From: Corynebacterium incognita
GTDB taxonomy: Bacteria; Actinomycetota; Actinomycetes; Mycobacteriales; Mycobacteriaceae
Length of the DNA: 64,000 nucleotides
Assembly: GCF_014217255.1 (NCBI RefSeq)
Contig: NZ_CP059404.1
Location: forward strand, 1,798,001 to 1,862,000
Direction of reading: 5' to 3'
A program made the position numbers and the translations under genes. Every line of letters begins with the position of its first letter. Position 1 is the first letter of the stretch. The notes under the pieces are model-generated. The model was not told the origin of the DNA. It saw only the letters and a list, made by a program, of their open reading frames with translations, and ran no database searches. Shown in pieces: positions 26,403-34,022 of this stretch.

Positions 26403-27146
26403 GGCCTATGCGACAAAAAGTGTGTCCGGGGTTGTTACCCCGTGTCGGGGTTAGGTGCCTGCCCATCCTTGTTGGATGCCGAGGTTGTGTTCGTAGGTGG
26501 TTGGGATGAAGTGCCCTCCATCGAGTACGACCATCAGGGGTGGCTGTAGAGGCTTAAGGAGTTGCTCATAGTCTGCTGTTGTTTCGTTTCGTGCCCACAC
26601 CCAGTTGAGGACACAGTCGCGTGTGGCAGCGATGAGCAGGCAGCCGGCGCCTGTATAGGTTCCGTCGATAAAGACTTGGTCGTAGATGCGGAAGTTGTCG
26701 CATTCATGTGGGATGTCGATGAACCAGAACGTACGGAATCTGCGTTCAAGGCTTCGTTTGCTGATGCCTTTCGCGTCGGCTACTTCTTGCATGGATTGTT
26801 TGCTGCAGATGCAGTCGATGAATGCGGTGAAGTCTGAACTTAGCCGGTTATCGGGGCAACGTTGTGTGGTGGAGGCACGGCAACTTTTGTCTTTGCAGCG
26901 CCAGCGTACGGTGCCTTTTGAGGTGGCTCCGTTGCGTTTTGTTGGTCCGTGGCAAACCGGGCAGCGAGGTCGGTTTTTGCTCATCCTTTAAGGCAAACGC
27001 ATTTACTACCACGCGATGGCTACAAGGGTGGGGATTGAACGCTTCTGAGGCGTTTATAGGGGGTTGGGGTCCTATAAAACCGCTATTTTTGCCTATCTAG
27101 CTGGGCAAAGAACCCCAACCCGGACACACTTTTTGTCGCATAGGCC
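26403..27146. mobile_element. Internally deleted IS1249-family element with intact ends
   Basis: A 744-bp element with inverted terminal repeats of about 28 bp, beginning GGCCTATGCGACAAAAAGTG, at both ends. It is flanked by a perfect 8-bp target duplication TCATTTTG (26395–26402 and 27147–27154), the length usual for the IS256 family. The transposase gene inside lacks its central and most of its C-terminal part. It inserted immediately after the tRNA-fMet terminator. It could still be moved in trans by a related transposase, in the manner of a MITE. Confidence 0.92.
26451..26984 (-). pseudogene. IS1249-type transposase with large internal deletion
   Basis: Open frame of 177 codons. Residues 1–155 match the N-terminal part of the full-length IS1249-type transposase encoded at 48452–49639, including the CPVC…C zinc-finger-like start, the segment RRFRTFWFIDIP, the first catalytic Asp in YDQVFIDGTYTGAGCLL, and MVVLDGG. 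At DGG the frame jumps straight to a tail, YEHNLGIQQGWAGT, that matches the extreme C-terminus of the full protein (YQHNIGIRKGPLR). About 220 residues with the remaining catalytic acids are lost in frame. It is inactive but still open. Confidence 0.9.
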
Positions 27147-27170
27147 TCATTTTGTGATCGGATCGCCATT

Positions 27171-27194
27171 TGGTGCACTAGCTGGTGCACTAGG
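27171..27194. repeat. Short tandem repeat next to the left IS
   Basis: TGGTGCACTAG occurs twice in tandem with a 12-bp period (27171–27182 and 27183–27194). It is followed by an inverted TGCACCAA at about 27210. It may be a remnant of an attachment or origin site; no tRNA sequence is repeated here. Confidence 0.5.
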
Positions 27195-27282
27195 GTCAAA
27201 ATCCTGCACCAAACGGAACTGCGACGCTCCAACGACGCGGCGCAGGTTTTCGGTGCATTGCTTAGTGATTGCTAGGACGGCA

Positions 27283-27375
27283 GCAACGAAGGAACGCCAC
27301 GGGAGTCGGCAGTTCGAGGAAAGCAACTGCGAACTGCTGTGCAAGTCTCACAACCGCGCCAAAGGTAACGCTTAA
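27283..27375 (+). pseudogene. Remnant of an HNH endonuclease (3' end)
   Basis: The last 30 codons before the TAA at 27373 read RQFEESNCELLCKSHNRAKGNA, which resembles the C-terminal zinc/HNH motif of phage-type HNH nucleases (L-C-K-x-C-H-N-R-K). The frame runs back into the IS end without a start. It marks old phage or ICE material. The match is short, so the call is tentative. Confidence 0.35.
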
Positions 27376-27566
27376 CCAGCGGCGACGCGGGGATCTAACA
27401 ATGCTGCGTCGCTAGCGCTCACACCCAGCGAGCGAGCATCAGGCTGCGCTAGCGACGCTCAGCACGCTTCAGGTGCGGTGGTGCCGTGGCAGGGCGCGAC
27501 CGGCAGAGCCGGACTGACTACGGGATTGCCCACGTACACCCCGTATTCGTGCAAAGGAGCACTGCC

Positions 27567-28589
27567 ATGTCCACTCATTCCCACACGCTTGCATCCCACG
27601 GCGAGATCCTCGCGAACCTCCCCGGCATCCTCGGGTTCTACCCGAACAACTCGTTGATCCTCGCGTTCTTCGTCGACGACGAGGGCGTCGACACCGTCCG
27701 CCTCGGCCCGGTCGCGCGGTTCGACCTGGACGAAGCTGTTGCAAAGCTCACCGAGAGCCGCGAGCGGTTCGCAGCGTGGGTCCACCACCTCGAACTCGAC
27801 GCTGTTATCGCGTACATGATCAGCGACGACATTGCACAGCCGATCTTCGACGAGACGGCCACGTACCTCACCAGCGGGGCAGTGCACCTACCGCCGCTGC
27901 TCGGGGTGGTGCAGGTGCCTGAGATCGTCACCGGGGCTGCGTGGTGGTCTGTGTACCAGCATCCGCTCATCGACGAGCCGCGCCACGGCGTTGTCGGCGA
28001 GGTCGCCGCATCGGCGGCGCTGCGGCAGATGCTAGAGCACACCGGCGAGCTGCCGGAGCCGAGCAAAGACGACATCGAGGCACGGTTGAACAGCACCGAT
28101 CACGGCATCGACGCTGCCGAGCACGCCGACATCATCGAAGACGCGCTGGCGTATATCCCGCCCATGTTCTCCGACGTGCTGCAGCGTGAATACGAGCAGG
28201 CGGCGGCAGGAATAACCCAGCCGAGCACGCGCGCTGTTCGATCGGCGCTGAAATGCTTCACTACAAAGCGCTTGCGAGACGCGCTGCTCGCGGCGCTGCT
28301 CGATGACCCGCAGGCGGGCCTACGGTTCGCGGAGCAGGTTATGCGTGCTGTCCCGACCAGCTGGCCAGGGATGCGCGCGCAGCTCACCACCACTGTTGCC
28401 GTGCTTGCGCACGCCACAGGCCAGCCGGGGCTAGCTGGCGTGGCTGCGCAGCGAGCCACCGAGATCGGGCCAGACGAGAACTTCCCGTCGTTGGTCGCGA
28501 AGCTGACAGACATCGGCCAAGGCGAGCGGATGGTTGAACTCGTCCGCGAGGGCGCCGAGAAGACCCGCACGATCTTGTTCACCGAGTAG
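27567..28589 (+). CDS. DUF4192 family protein
   Basis: Protein of 340 residues of the actinobacterial DUF4192 family, common on plasmids, ICEs and prophages and also chromosomal. The N-terminus is typical: HGEILANLPGILGFYPNNSL followed by ILAFFVDD, the family's LGF.P..S motif. The rest is mostly helical, with a C-terminal repeat-like region (TTTVAVLAHATGQPGLAGVA). AAAGGAGC precedes the ATG at 27567. It is followed by a strong terminator. Its position before a small gene and ssb suggests a mobile-element replication or maintenance module. Molecular function unknown. Confidence 0.85.
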   Translation: MSTHSHTLASHGEILANLPGILGFYPNNSLILAFFVDDEGVDTVRLGPVARFDLDEAVAKLTESRERFAAWVHHLELDAVIAYMISDDIAQPIFDETATYLTSGAVHLPPLLGVVQVPEIVTGAAWWSVYQHPLIDEPRHGVVGEVAASAALRQMLEHTGELPEPSKDDIEARLNSTDHGIDAAEHADIIEDALAYIPPMFSDVLQREYEQAAAGITQPSTRAVRSALKCFTTKRLRDALLAALLDDPQAGLRFAEQVMRAVPTSWPGMRAQLTTTVAVLAHATGQPGLAGVAAQRATEIGPDENFPSLVAKLTDIGQGERMVELVREGAEKTRTILFTE

Positions 28590-28597
28590 CACCACAC

Positions 28598-28623
28598 ACC
28601 CCGTTGCAGCGATGCAACGGGGT
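28598..28623 (+). terminator. Terminator of the DUF4192 gene
   Basis: ACCCCGTTGCA pairs perfectly with TGCAACGGGGT around a GCGA loop and is followed by TTCTTTTTCTC. Confidence 0.92.
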
Positions 28624-28748
28624 TTCTTTTTCTCGCGGGGCCGTGGCCTGCAGAGATGCACACCTAGCGGGGCGGGGGAGAACCCCCTAGACAGCAGAGC
28701 TGTCTCCAACAGACGGATTGACCATCAATCCGAACAAGGAGGCACGTG

Positions 28749-28892
28749 ATGCGCGACATCACCCACACCGACCTGGAACTGCTCTACCAGCTCGCCGACG
28801 GCATCGACGGCGAGGACGCCGATCCGGGCGCAGCACAAGAACTGCGCGACCTAGAGGCGGCAGGCACACCGCTGCCTTGGGCAGTGCTGTAA
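28749..28892 (+). CDS. Small acidic protein (47 aa), ssb-linked
   Basis: A 47-codon gene with a strong RBS (AAGGAGG at 28735–28741, 7 bp before the ATG). The product is acidic and helical, beginning MRDITHTDLELLYQLADGID and ending PLPWAVL. It lies between the DUF4192 gene and ssb on the same strand. No family is recognised; size and context suggest an accessory gene of a plasmid or ICE. Confidence 0.65.
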   Translation: MRDITHTDLELLYQLADGIDGEDADPGAAQELRDLEAAGTPLPWAVL

Positions 28893-28983
28893 CGACAGCG
28901 CAACCACCCCGCAGCAGCAAAGCAGCTGCTTAAGTGCCCAAATTGCACGGCAAATCACACCCACTCAGGTAAGGAGAACCAAC

Positions 28984-29415
28984 ATGTCCAACCCCTTCAA
29001 CAACGGCACCATCGTCGGCAACGCAGCTCGCGCACCGAAGCTGTTCGAGCACGCAAACGGCGGCGCGACGGTGAAACTCAGCGTCTACGCGCGCAACACC
29101 TTCAAGAACAAGGCCACCGGCAAGGTCGAGTCCGAGATCGTGGAGCTGACCGGCTACGTCCAGGATGCCGCGAACTCCGGTGTGTTTGGCTGCATCGGCT
29201 CCGGCGACCGCATCGCGGTGAGCTACTCGCTGAAGACCGACGTTTACACCGACAAGGACGGTGTGAAGCACTACCCGCTGGTCGCCCGTATCGACACCGT
29301 GCAGCTGATCGACTCCAAGAAAGAGTCCGCTGCGCGAGCAGCCCGTCGCGGAGGCGAGGCGGCGAACGCCGCCCTGGCTGGCGCTGACGCCGACAACGAC
29401 GAAGCACCGTTCTAA
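28984..29415 (+). CDS. ssb: Single-stranded DNA-binding protein, mobile-element type
   Basis: OB-fold single-stranded DNA-binding protein of 143 residues. The N-terminal fold (GTIVGNAARAPKLFEHANGG, then TVKLSVYARNTFKNK) and the basic/acidic C-terminal tail ending DNDEAPF are typical; the acidic tip normally recruits other replication proteins. It is shorter and more divergent than the chromosomal Ssb of corynebacteria, as seen in plasmid and ICE copies. AAGGAGAACC precedes the ATG and a strong terminator follows. Confidence 0.85.
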   Translation: MSNPFNNGTIVGNAARAPKLFEHANGGATVKLSVYARNTFKNKATGKVESEIVELTGYVQDAANSGVFGCIGSGDRIAVSYSLKTDVYTDKDGVKHYPLVARIDTVQLIDSKKESAARAARRGGEAANAALAGADADNDEAPF

Positions 29416-29423
29416 CAACGACA

Positions 29424-29454
29424 CCCCGCAGGGAAACCTGCGGGGTTATTTTTT
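29424..29454 (+). terminator. Terminator of ssb
   Basis: CCCCGCAGG pairs with CCTGCGGGG around a GAAA tetraloop (29424–29445) and is followed by TTATTTTTT. Confidence 0.95.
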
Positions 29455-29455
29455 C

Positions 29456-29912
29456 AACTATTTCACGGTGTTGATCCAGCTCTTTCACGGCCTTACCCAA
29501 CTGAACAAAACCCAACAGCCCTAGCATCAGCTTGGCGATCGGGGTGGAGTCTTTTGAGTAGGTCTGTCCCTCCTTGAGGAACTTCACCGACACTCCTTTG
29601 CTGACTAGCTCGTCAACAATGGCGTACAGATCCGTCAGTGAACGCGCGCACCGATCCATCGACGTGACGACAAGCTGATCTCCTGCACGGACATATCGCA
29701 TTGCTTCATCAAGTCCAGGGCGCTCACGCGATCCACCACTGGCCTTATCCGTGTAATAGGTGAAGACCTTCTCTGCTTTGAGTTGTTCAATCTGACGATC
29801 AAGGTTCTGATCTTTCGAACTCACCCGGGCATAGCCCACCTTTTGTCCTGAGATCGCCCCCCAACTGTTCAGTGATCTCCAGAGGCAGTGACGGTTCTGT
29901 TCCGTTAGTCAT
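29456..29912 (-). pseudogene. Serine recombinase (Tn3-type resolvase), frameshifted and truncated
   Basis: N-terminal catalytic domain of a Tn3-family resolvase: VGYARVSSKDQNLDRQ with the catalytic Ser, then SMDRCARSLTDLYAIVDEL, and KLMLGLLG. Two defects are visible. The ATG at 29912 opens MTNGTEPSLPLEITEQLG, but a run of six C (29857–29862, G on the coding strand) puts the rest out of frame; with five G the reading would be continuous (EQLGAISGQKVGYARV). Homology also ends near KLMLGLLG, so the long helix and DNA-binding domain are missing. It is probably left from a transposon that carried neighbouring resistance genes. Confidence 0.85.
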
Positions 29913-30013
29913 GGAACTAACCCTAGCGAACAGGAAGTTTTGTCATTCACAAATTGTTCGCTTGGGGTGTACCCCAGGTGCCCCTACCAGCGCCCGCAGT
30001 TGAAGGCTTCACC

Positions 30014-30025
30014 TACCAAATGGTA
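30014..30025. promoter_or_regulatory. Candidate operator of the TetR regulator
   Basis: TACCAAATGGTA is a palindrome (TACCA-N2-TGGTA) 11 bp before the tetR-type ATG, where autoregulatory TetR sites usually lie. Confidence 0.5.
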
Positions 30026-30036
30026 AAGTTAGCTAT

Positions 30037-30582
30037 ATGCGAACCAGTCAGCGCTCCGAGATCCTGGAAGCTGCCCTCCGCGTCATGAACGCAGCGGAGG
30101 GTGGCGACATTACCCTTGACGCAGTGACCCACGAGGCCGGGCTCACCAAACCGGGATTGCTATATCACTTCCGCAACCGCGACGTACTGCTCGCCGCGAT
30201 CGTCGACCACGCTGCGGCCAACGTCGAGAACGACATGACTGCCACCCTTGGCAAGCCCCTCGAGAACGCCAACGCCACCGAGCGGCTCCTGAGCTACGTT
30301 CACGTCGCCGCCCACGGGGCCGCCAAGCGCGCCGAGTTCATCATCTGGGGCCAAGCGACGTATCGGCCCGAACTCACCGAACCGTGGACTACGCGGATGG
30401 GCCGCTGGCTCGAACTCCCGGACGATCTCGACGCCGCCACCCGAGCCAGGCTGACCACCGCCCGACTCGCCGCCGACGGACTCTGGGGCGCCCAGGCCAC
30501 AGGTGTGTCCACCCTCCACGGCGCGGATCTCGAAGCCGTCGTCTCCAGCATTCGCTCCCTGATCGAAGGAACAACCCCATGA
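30037..30582 (+). CDS. TetR-family repressor of the SMR efflux operon
   Basis: One-component regulator of 181 residues. The N-terminal helix-turn-helix is clear (ILEAALRVMNAAEGGDITLD, then VTHEAGLTKPGLLYHFRNRD). The C-terminal ligand domain is variable. Its stop overlaps the ATG of the first SMR gene (ATGA), so it is translated together with the pumps and very likely represses them until a cationic drug binds. This is inferred from context. Confidence 0.9.
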   Translation: MRTSQRSEILEAALRVMNAAEGGDITLDAVTHEAGLTKPGLLYHFRNRDVLLAAIVDHAAANVENDMTATLGKPLENANATERLLSYVHVAAHGAAKRAEFIIWGQATYRPELTEPWTTRMGRWLELPDDLDAATRARLTTARLAADGLWGAQATGVSTLHGADLEAVVSSIRSLIEGTTP

Positions 30583-30938
30583 AGCAGTGGTTCCTGCTCG
30601 CTGGCGCCATCACTACCGAAGTGGCGGCGACGCTGTCTCTCAAGGCGGCGCTCAATCACCCATCCTGGTACATCGTGGTTGCTGCCGGATACATCGGCAC
30701 TTTCGTCTTCCTCACCTTCTGCCTGCGCGAAGGAATGCAGATCGGCGTCGCCTATGGCATCTGGGGAGCCAGCGGGGTCGTGCTCGCCGCCGTGCTATCC
30801 GCCGCGATTTTCGGTGAACCTCTGACCGCTGTGATGGGTCTTGGAATGGTTGCGATCATCAGCGGTGTCCTCACCGTCGAACTCGGCTCCCAGAAAGCTC
30901 AGCAAACCGCAGCCCAGGAAGCAGGAGTCAACTCATGA
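30579..30938 (+). CDS. Small multidrug resistance (SMR) transporter, subunit 1
   Basis: Four-helix efflux protein of 119 residues of the DMT/SMR family (EmrE, EbrAB). The membrane-embedded glutamate is in TM1 (LLAGAITTEVAATLSLKA, E14), and the family motif YGIWGASGVV is present in TM3. It overlaps both the tetR gene and the second SMR gene by four bases. Tandem SMR genes usually form an antiparallel heterodimer that exports quaternary amines and dyes. The C-terminal tail (QKAQQTAAQEAGVNS) is longer than in subunit 2. Confidence 0.9.
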   Translation: MKQWFLLAGAITTEVAATLSLKAALNHPSWYIVVAAGYIGTFVFLTFCLREGMQIGVAYGIWGASGVVLAAVLSAAIFGEPLTAVMGLGMVAIISGVLTVELGSQKAQQTAAQEAGVNS

Positions 30939-31264
30939 GATGGATCTTCCTCGCAGGCGCCATCTTGTCCGAAGTCGTCGCGACCATGTCGCTACGAGCC
31001 TCCGACGGTGGCCGGGTGAAGAGATGGTTCATCGGCGTCATCGCGGGGTATCTCGTGGCGTTCGTCGCCTTAAGTCTCGCCTTGGCCGACGGCATGGCCC
31101 TTGGCGTCGCCTACGGCATCTGGGCAGCATCCGGCGTAGCTCTCACCGCGATCCTCGCCCGGGTCATCTTCCACGAACCCCTCACCCGAACCATGGCCCT
31201 CGGCATCCTCCTCATCGCCGTCGGAGTTCTCACCGTTGAACTCGGCGCCAACTTGGCGAACTGA
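30935..31264 (+). CDS. Small multidrug resistance (SMR) transporter, subunit 2
   Basis: Paralogue of the preceding pump, 109 residues and four helices, with the conserved glutamate in TM1 (LAGAILSEVVATMSLRA) and YGIWAASGVALTAILA in TM3. The ATG overlaps the preceding stop. The loop after TM1 is more basic (DGGRVKRW) than in subunit 1, a charge bias expected for dual-topology partners that insert in opposite directions. Confidence 0.9.
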   Translation: MRWIFLAGAILSEVVATMSLRASDGGRVKRWFIGVIAGYLVAFVALSLALADGMALGVAYGIWAASGVALTAILARVIFHEPLTRTMALGILLIAVGVLTVELGANLAN

Positions 31265-31333
31265 CGCATTTCCGCAGGTAAACCAGGCAGATTGGTGTGC
31301 TGCACCACGAGGCGCACAGACAAAGGCTCCCCA

Positions 31334-31678
31334 ATGAGCGCCTGTGGGCCTAGCGTTGTGGATGTGATCACCTGTGTCGTCCACTACACCATCGACCCCG
31401 ACCAGATCGCAGCCTTTGAACAGTTCGCCCGCGCTTGGATGCGGCATGTCGACGAACACGGCGGCACCCACCACGGGTACTACCTACCCGCGGAAGGTGT
31501 GAGTGACCGTGCGGAATCCCTGTTCAGCTTCCCCAGCCTGGCTGCCTACGAGCAGTACCGCACCTTGTTCGGCACCCACTCGGACTTCATCGCCGCTGAC
31601 CGGATTCGAGACGAGTCCGAGTGCGTCCTGCGGTACGAGCGCACCTTCATGCGGCCGCTCCTACCCCAGGGACACTGA
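31334..31678 (+). CDS. NIPSNAP family protein
   Basis: Small ferredoxin-like alpha/beta-barrel protein of 114 residues. The family core is VITCVVHYTIDPDQIAAFEQ with GGTHHGYYLPAEG and FPSLAAYEQYRTLFG. Family members are unassigned proteins resembling monooxygenase-type dimers, often linked to detoxification operons. It follows the SMR genes on the same strand after 69 bp. The start may be ATG 31334 or GTG 31364; the latter matches the usual N-terminus but has no RBS. Confidence 0.8.
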   Translation: MSACGPSVVDVITCVVHYTIDPDQIAAFEQFARAWMRHVDEHGGTHHGYYLPAEGVSDRAESLFSFPSLAAYEQYRTLFGTHSDFIAADRIRDESECVLRYERTFMRPLLPQGH

Positions 31679-31929
31679 AAGGGACTCCGGCAGCACGCTC
31701 GGCACAACCCACAACGCCGCAGGTCAGCGCGTACAGATGGGTGTACCCCAAAAGCCTCATGTCTCAATTATGCCTCACAAACCCCTACCGAGCACCACCC
31801 TGCGACAACTTAGGGCGAGAAGCTTTAGTGAGACGGGGAGGAGGCCAATTGCCCCATGAAAAGGTCTCACATTCCAGTTCCTGCCGGGTGTCTCATAAAA
31901 CTTTAGGTTTTCAGGACGCTCCGCGACCG
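31679..31929. other. Intergenic stretch without a gene
   Basis: About 250 bases after the NIPSNAP gene. I see no gene, hairpin or named repeat. It ends at the IS481 remnant. Confidence 0.5.
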
Positions 31930-32144
31930 CTAGTGGGCCATATAAGTGAGTCGGGTGTGGTCATCGACAGCGCCATGGACGTGGTCGAACCCGATCGGGT
32001 CTTCCGGTCGCGGATCGGTCGTGGACTCGCCAACCGCCGCTGTCGGGGATGCGGCTGAGTTTCTTCACATCGATATGGATGAGCTTGCCTGGCCACCAGC
32101 AACGCTCTCGCATGCGTGGTCAAGCGGGCGTTACCGTTGGGCAT
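31930..32144 (-). pseudogene. IS481-family transposase remnant
   Basis: The minus strand starts with MPNGNARLTTHARALLVARQ, the start of IS481 transposases, but then jumps in another frame to PGKLIHIDVKKLSRIPDSGG and, after another shift, to VGFDHVHGAVDDHTRLTYMA. These are the conserved DDE-core segments with the first two catalytic Asp. The helix-turn-helix part between, and everything after the second segment, are missing. It is a scar of an IS481 insertion before the mercury operon. Confidence 0.8.
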
Positions 32145-32146
32145 AG

Positions 32147-32196
32147 AGGCCTCCTGGCAGTGAAGAACTAGACAGCTCCACTAAGCCAGGAGGCCT
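32147..32196. repeat. 12-bp perfect inverted repeat at the IS481 remnant
   Basis: AGGCCTCCTGGC (32147–32158) and GCCAGGAGGCCT (32185–32196) flank a 26-base spacer directly upstream of the remnant transposase start. It may be an IS end or a leader hairpin. Confidence 0.6.
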
Positions 32197-32467
32197 AGCT
32201 ATTTCACAAGACCGAAAGTGCCACCAACGTCACGGTCGAGTACAACTAGTGGGTGTCACTGTGGCTTTCCGAAGTCCACCACACTGACGTTCCCGTCATT
32301 GCGGGGGCGGTACAGAGGGCTCCTGACGGATTGCCCGAAGTCCTCTGCACGAATTGACTTCCGGCCTGATGCCGCTGTACCAACCTGTCCTGATAGGCGG
32401 GCGCCTCGTTTGCCAGAAGATGGGCAAGGTTCCCTCTCCCCCTTGCTTTTTGGGAGTCCTCGGCCAG
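32197..32467. other. Intergenic region downstream of the mercury operon
   Basis: About 270 bases between the IS481 scar and the stop of the CcdA-like gene. No open frame with a ribosome binding site and no clear terminator hairpin is seen. Open frames antisense to the mer genes extend here but are shadows. Confidence 0.5.
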
Positions 32468-33424
32468 CTACGGGATCGTGCCTGGCCGGTCCTCGGTCGA
32501 GTTGTTGTCCGGAGTTGGTGTGCAGCAGTCGGGTTCCCCGCTTTGCCCGGGGCCCTCGCCTGTGGGCGGCGTTCCCTGTCTGATGCGCAGTCTCCTGCGC
32601 CGGTTGAGGGCGGCCAATGCCGATGCGAGCACCACGGCTGCGGCGAGGGCTGCGATCAGGGTGCTGTTGTCGCTGATCCAGGCACTGGCGGCGGCTGACC
32701 ATACGGCGAGGCTGTTGGCCTGTGCGGTTCCGCCGGTGGCGGCGGGATACCAATACCAGCTGAGGTAGGCGCCGGTTATGGTGAGGATGAAGGCGGCGAT
32801 GCGGTTGCTGTGCTTGGCCAGGCCGGTGATTCTTCGCCCGAGGGCGGCCCCGGCGATGGCCGTGCCTGCCGAAACGAGCATCAGGACAGTGGCCGAGCCT
32901 GCGGCGTAGGCGGCGAAGACCGCGAGCAGCCCGGCGTAGCTGGCGACGGCCTGGGCTTGGGCGATCACGGCCAGGAGCACCCCGAGGGTGCAGCCGAGGG
33001 ATGCTGCGGCGTATCCGATCCCGAAGGCCACCATGCGCCCGGTTTTGTGACCTGCCCCTGCGGCTTCTTGTGTGCGGGGTTTCGTGGCCCAGGCCGGCAG
33101 ACGGAGCCGTGGTGTGAGTCCGGTGAGCATGGCCAGGCCCAGCAGGAGAAGGATCACCCCGGTGGCCATTCCCAGCCAGGGCGCTGCGCTGATCAGGGTC
33201 CTGGCGCCCGCGCTGACGATCAGCCCGAAGGCTGCCAGGGTCCCGGCGAAGCCGAGGCTGAGCGCGAGCCCGGCCCGGAGCCCGTGGGCCAGACGCAGCG
33301 CGAGCGGGCGCGTCCGGGCGTCCCCGATGGTCTGGGCTATCCAGGCGGGCAGGAGGGCGAAACCGCAGGGATTGACCGGGGCAATCATTCCAGCGGCGAA
33401 GGCCAGGGCAAGCAGGGCTGTCAT
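32468..33424 (-). CDS. CcdA/DsbD-like thiol-electron transporter, mer-linked
   Basis: Polytopic membrane protein of 318 residues, CcdA (cytochrome c biogenesis/DsbD transmembrane) family. TM1 carries the conserved PVNPCGFALLPAW and the fourth helix has SLGCTLGVLLA, so the two redox cysteines of the family are both present. A Cys-containing tail (EPDCCTPTPD) is added at the C-terminus. Its ATG overlaps the stop of the thioredoxin-like lipoprotein gene (ATGA), so the two proteins should work together, passing electrons from cytoplasmic thioredoxin to the outside. It ends the mer operon. Confidence 0.85.
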   Translation of the reverse strand: MTALLALAFAAGMIAPVNPCGFALLPAWIAQTIGDARTRPLALRLAHGLRAGLALSLGFAGTLAAFGLIVSAGARTLISAAPWLGMATGVILLLLGLAMLTGLTPRLRLPAWATKPRTQEAAGAGHKTGRMVAFGIGYAAASLGCTLGVLLAVIAQAQAVASYAGLLAVFAAYAAGSATVLMLVSAGTAIAGAALGRRITGLAKHSNRIAAFILTITGAYLSWYWYPAATGGTAQANSLAVWSAAASAWISDNSTLIAALAAAVVLASALAALNRRRRLRIRQGTPPTGEGPGQSGEPDCCTPTPDNNSTEDRPGTIP

Positions 33425-33984
33425 TGGGCACCGGCCTTGGTGAGTTCTTCTTGGATCTTTTCCGCAGACGGGTCGGTGGCCCGGAAGGTAACGTCGCCCT
33501 TCGCGTCGACCACCACCAGGGTGCTTATGGAGGTGACCTTGTACCGGGTGGTCAGTGTGGCCTCGGTGTCGATGACGGCAGGGAGCTCAGGGGCCTTGAT
33601 GTAATCGCGGAATCCGTTGATGGTCTCCTTCGGTTCTCTGGGGTCCACGTCCACCAGGAGGTAGTCGGCCGAGCTTCCCAGGGCCGTGGAGGCCTTGTTC
33701 AGGGAATCGGCCCCTTCCACACACTCACCGCATCCGGCAGAGAAGAAGAACAGTGCTGCGGGCTTACCGTCCGGGATGGTCCGGGTAGTGCCGTCAATGT
33801 CGGAGACCGTAACAGCAACGGCACCGGCCGCGTCGGGCGACGAACCGCCTGGCGCGGCCGACGGGCCGCTCGGTGAGCTGGCGCAGGCAGTTGTCAGTGC
33901 CATGACCGCTGCCAGAAACAGGGCGGAGGCGAGGTGCCTGGGCCGGGGAACGGACAGAGAACGGCGGGATCTCGGGTATGTCAT
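33421..33984 (-). CDS. Thioredoxin-like lipoprotein (TlpA type), mer-linked
   Basis: Exported lipoprotein of 187 residues: a signal peptide with lipobox ending LTTAC (about residue 34), a Gly/Ser/Pro-rich linker, then a thioredoxin fold with active site FFSAGCGECVEG (CGEC), and cis-Pro region AVIDTEATLTTRYKVTSIST. The start at ATG 33984 is preceded by AAGGAAC. Paired with the CcdA-like protein it forms a membrane disulfide relay. Its place in a mer operon suggests protection or reduction of extracytoplasmic thiols attacked by Hg(II); this is inference. Confidence 0.82.
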   Translation of the reverse strand: MTYPRSRRSLSVPRPRHLASALFLAAVMALTTACASSPSGPSAAPGGSSPDAAGAVAVTVSDIDGTTRTIPDGKPAALFFFSAGCGECVEGADSLNKASTALGSSADYLLVDVDPREPKETINGFRDYIKAPELPAVIDTEATLTTRYKVTSISTLVVVDAKGDVTFRATDPSAEKIQEELTKAGAQ

Positions 33985-34022
33985 GGTGTCTGGTGGTTCC
34001 TTCCAGGAATGGGGATGGGGAC

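Noticed and set aside
29102..29455. C-terminal extension of the resolvase frame antisense to ssb
   Set aside because: It reads through the ssb terminator and its Arg/Ser-rich sequence is the antisense of ssb; resolvase similarity ends before it.
32256..33431. Long minus-strand frame of 391 codons overlapping the CcdA-like gene
   Set aside because: It is extremely Arg/Pro/Gly-rich, as expected for a shadow frame in high-GC DNA, and the CcdA-like frame has clear family motifs.
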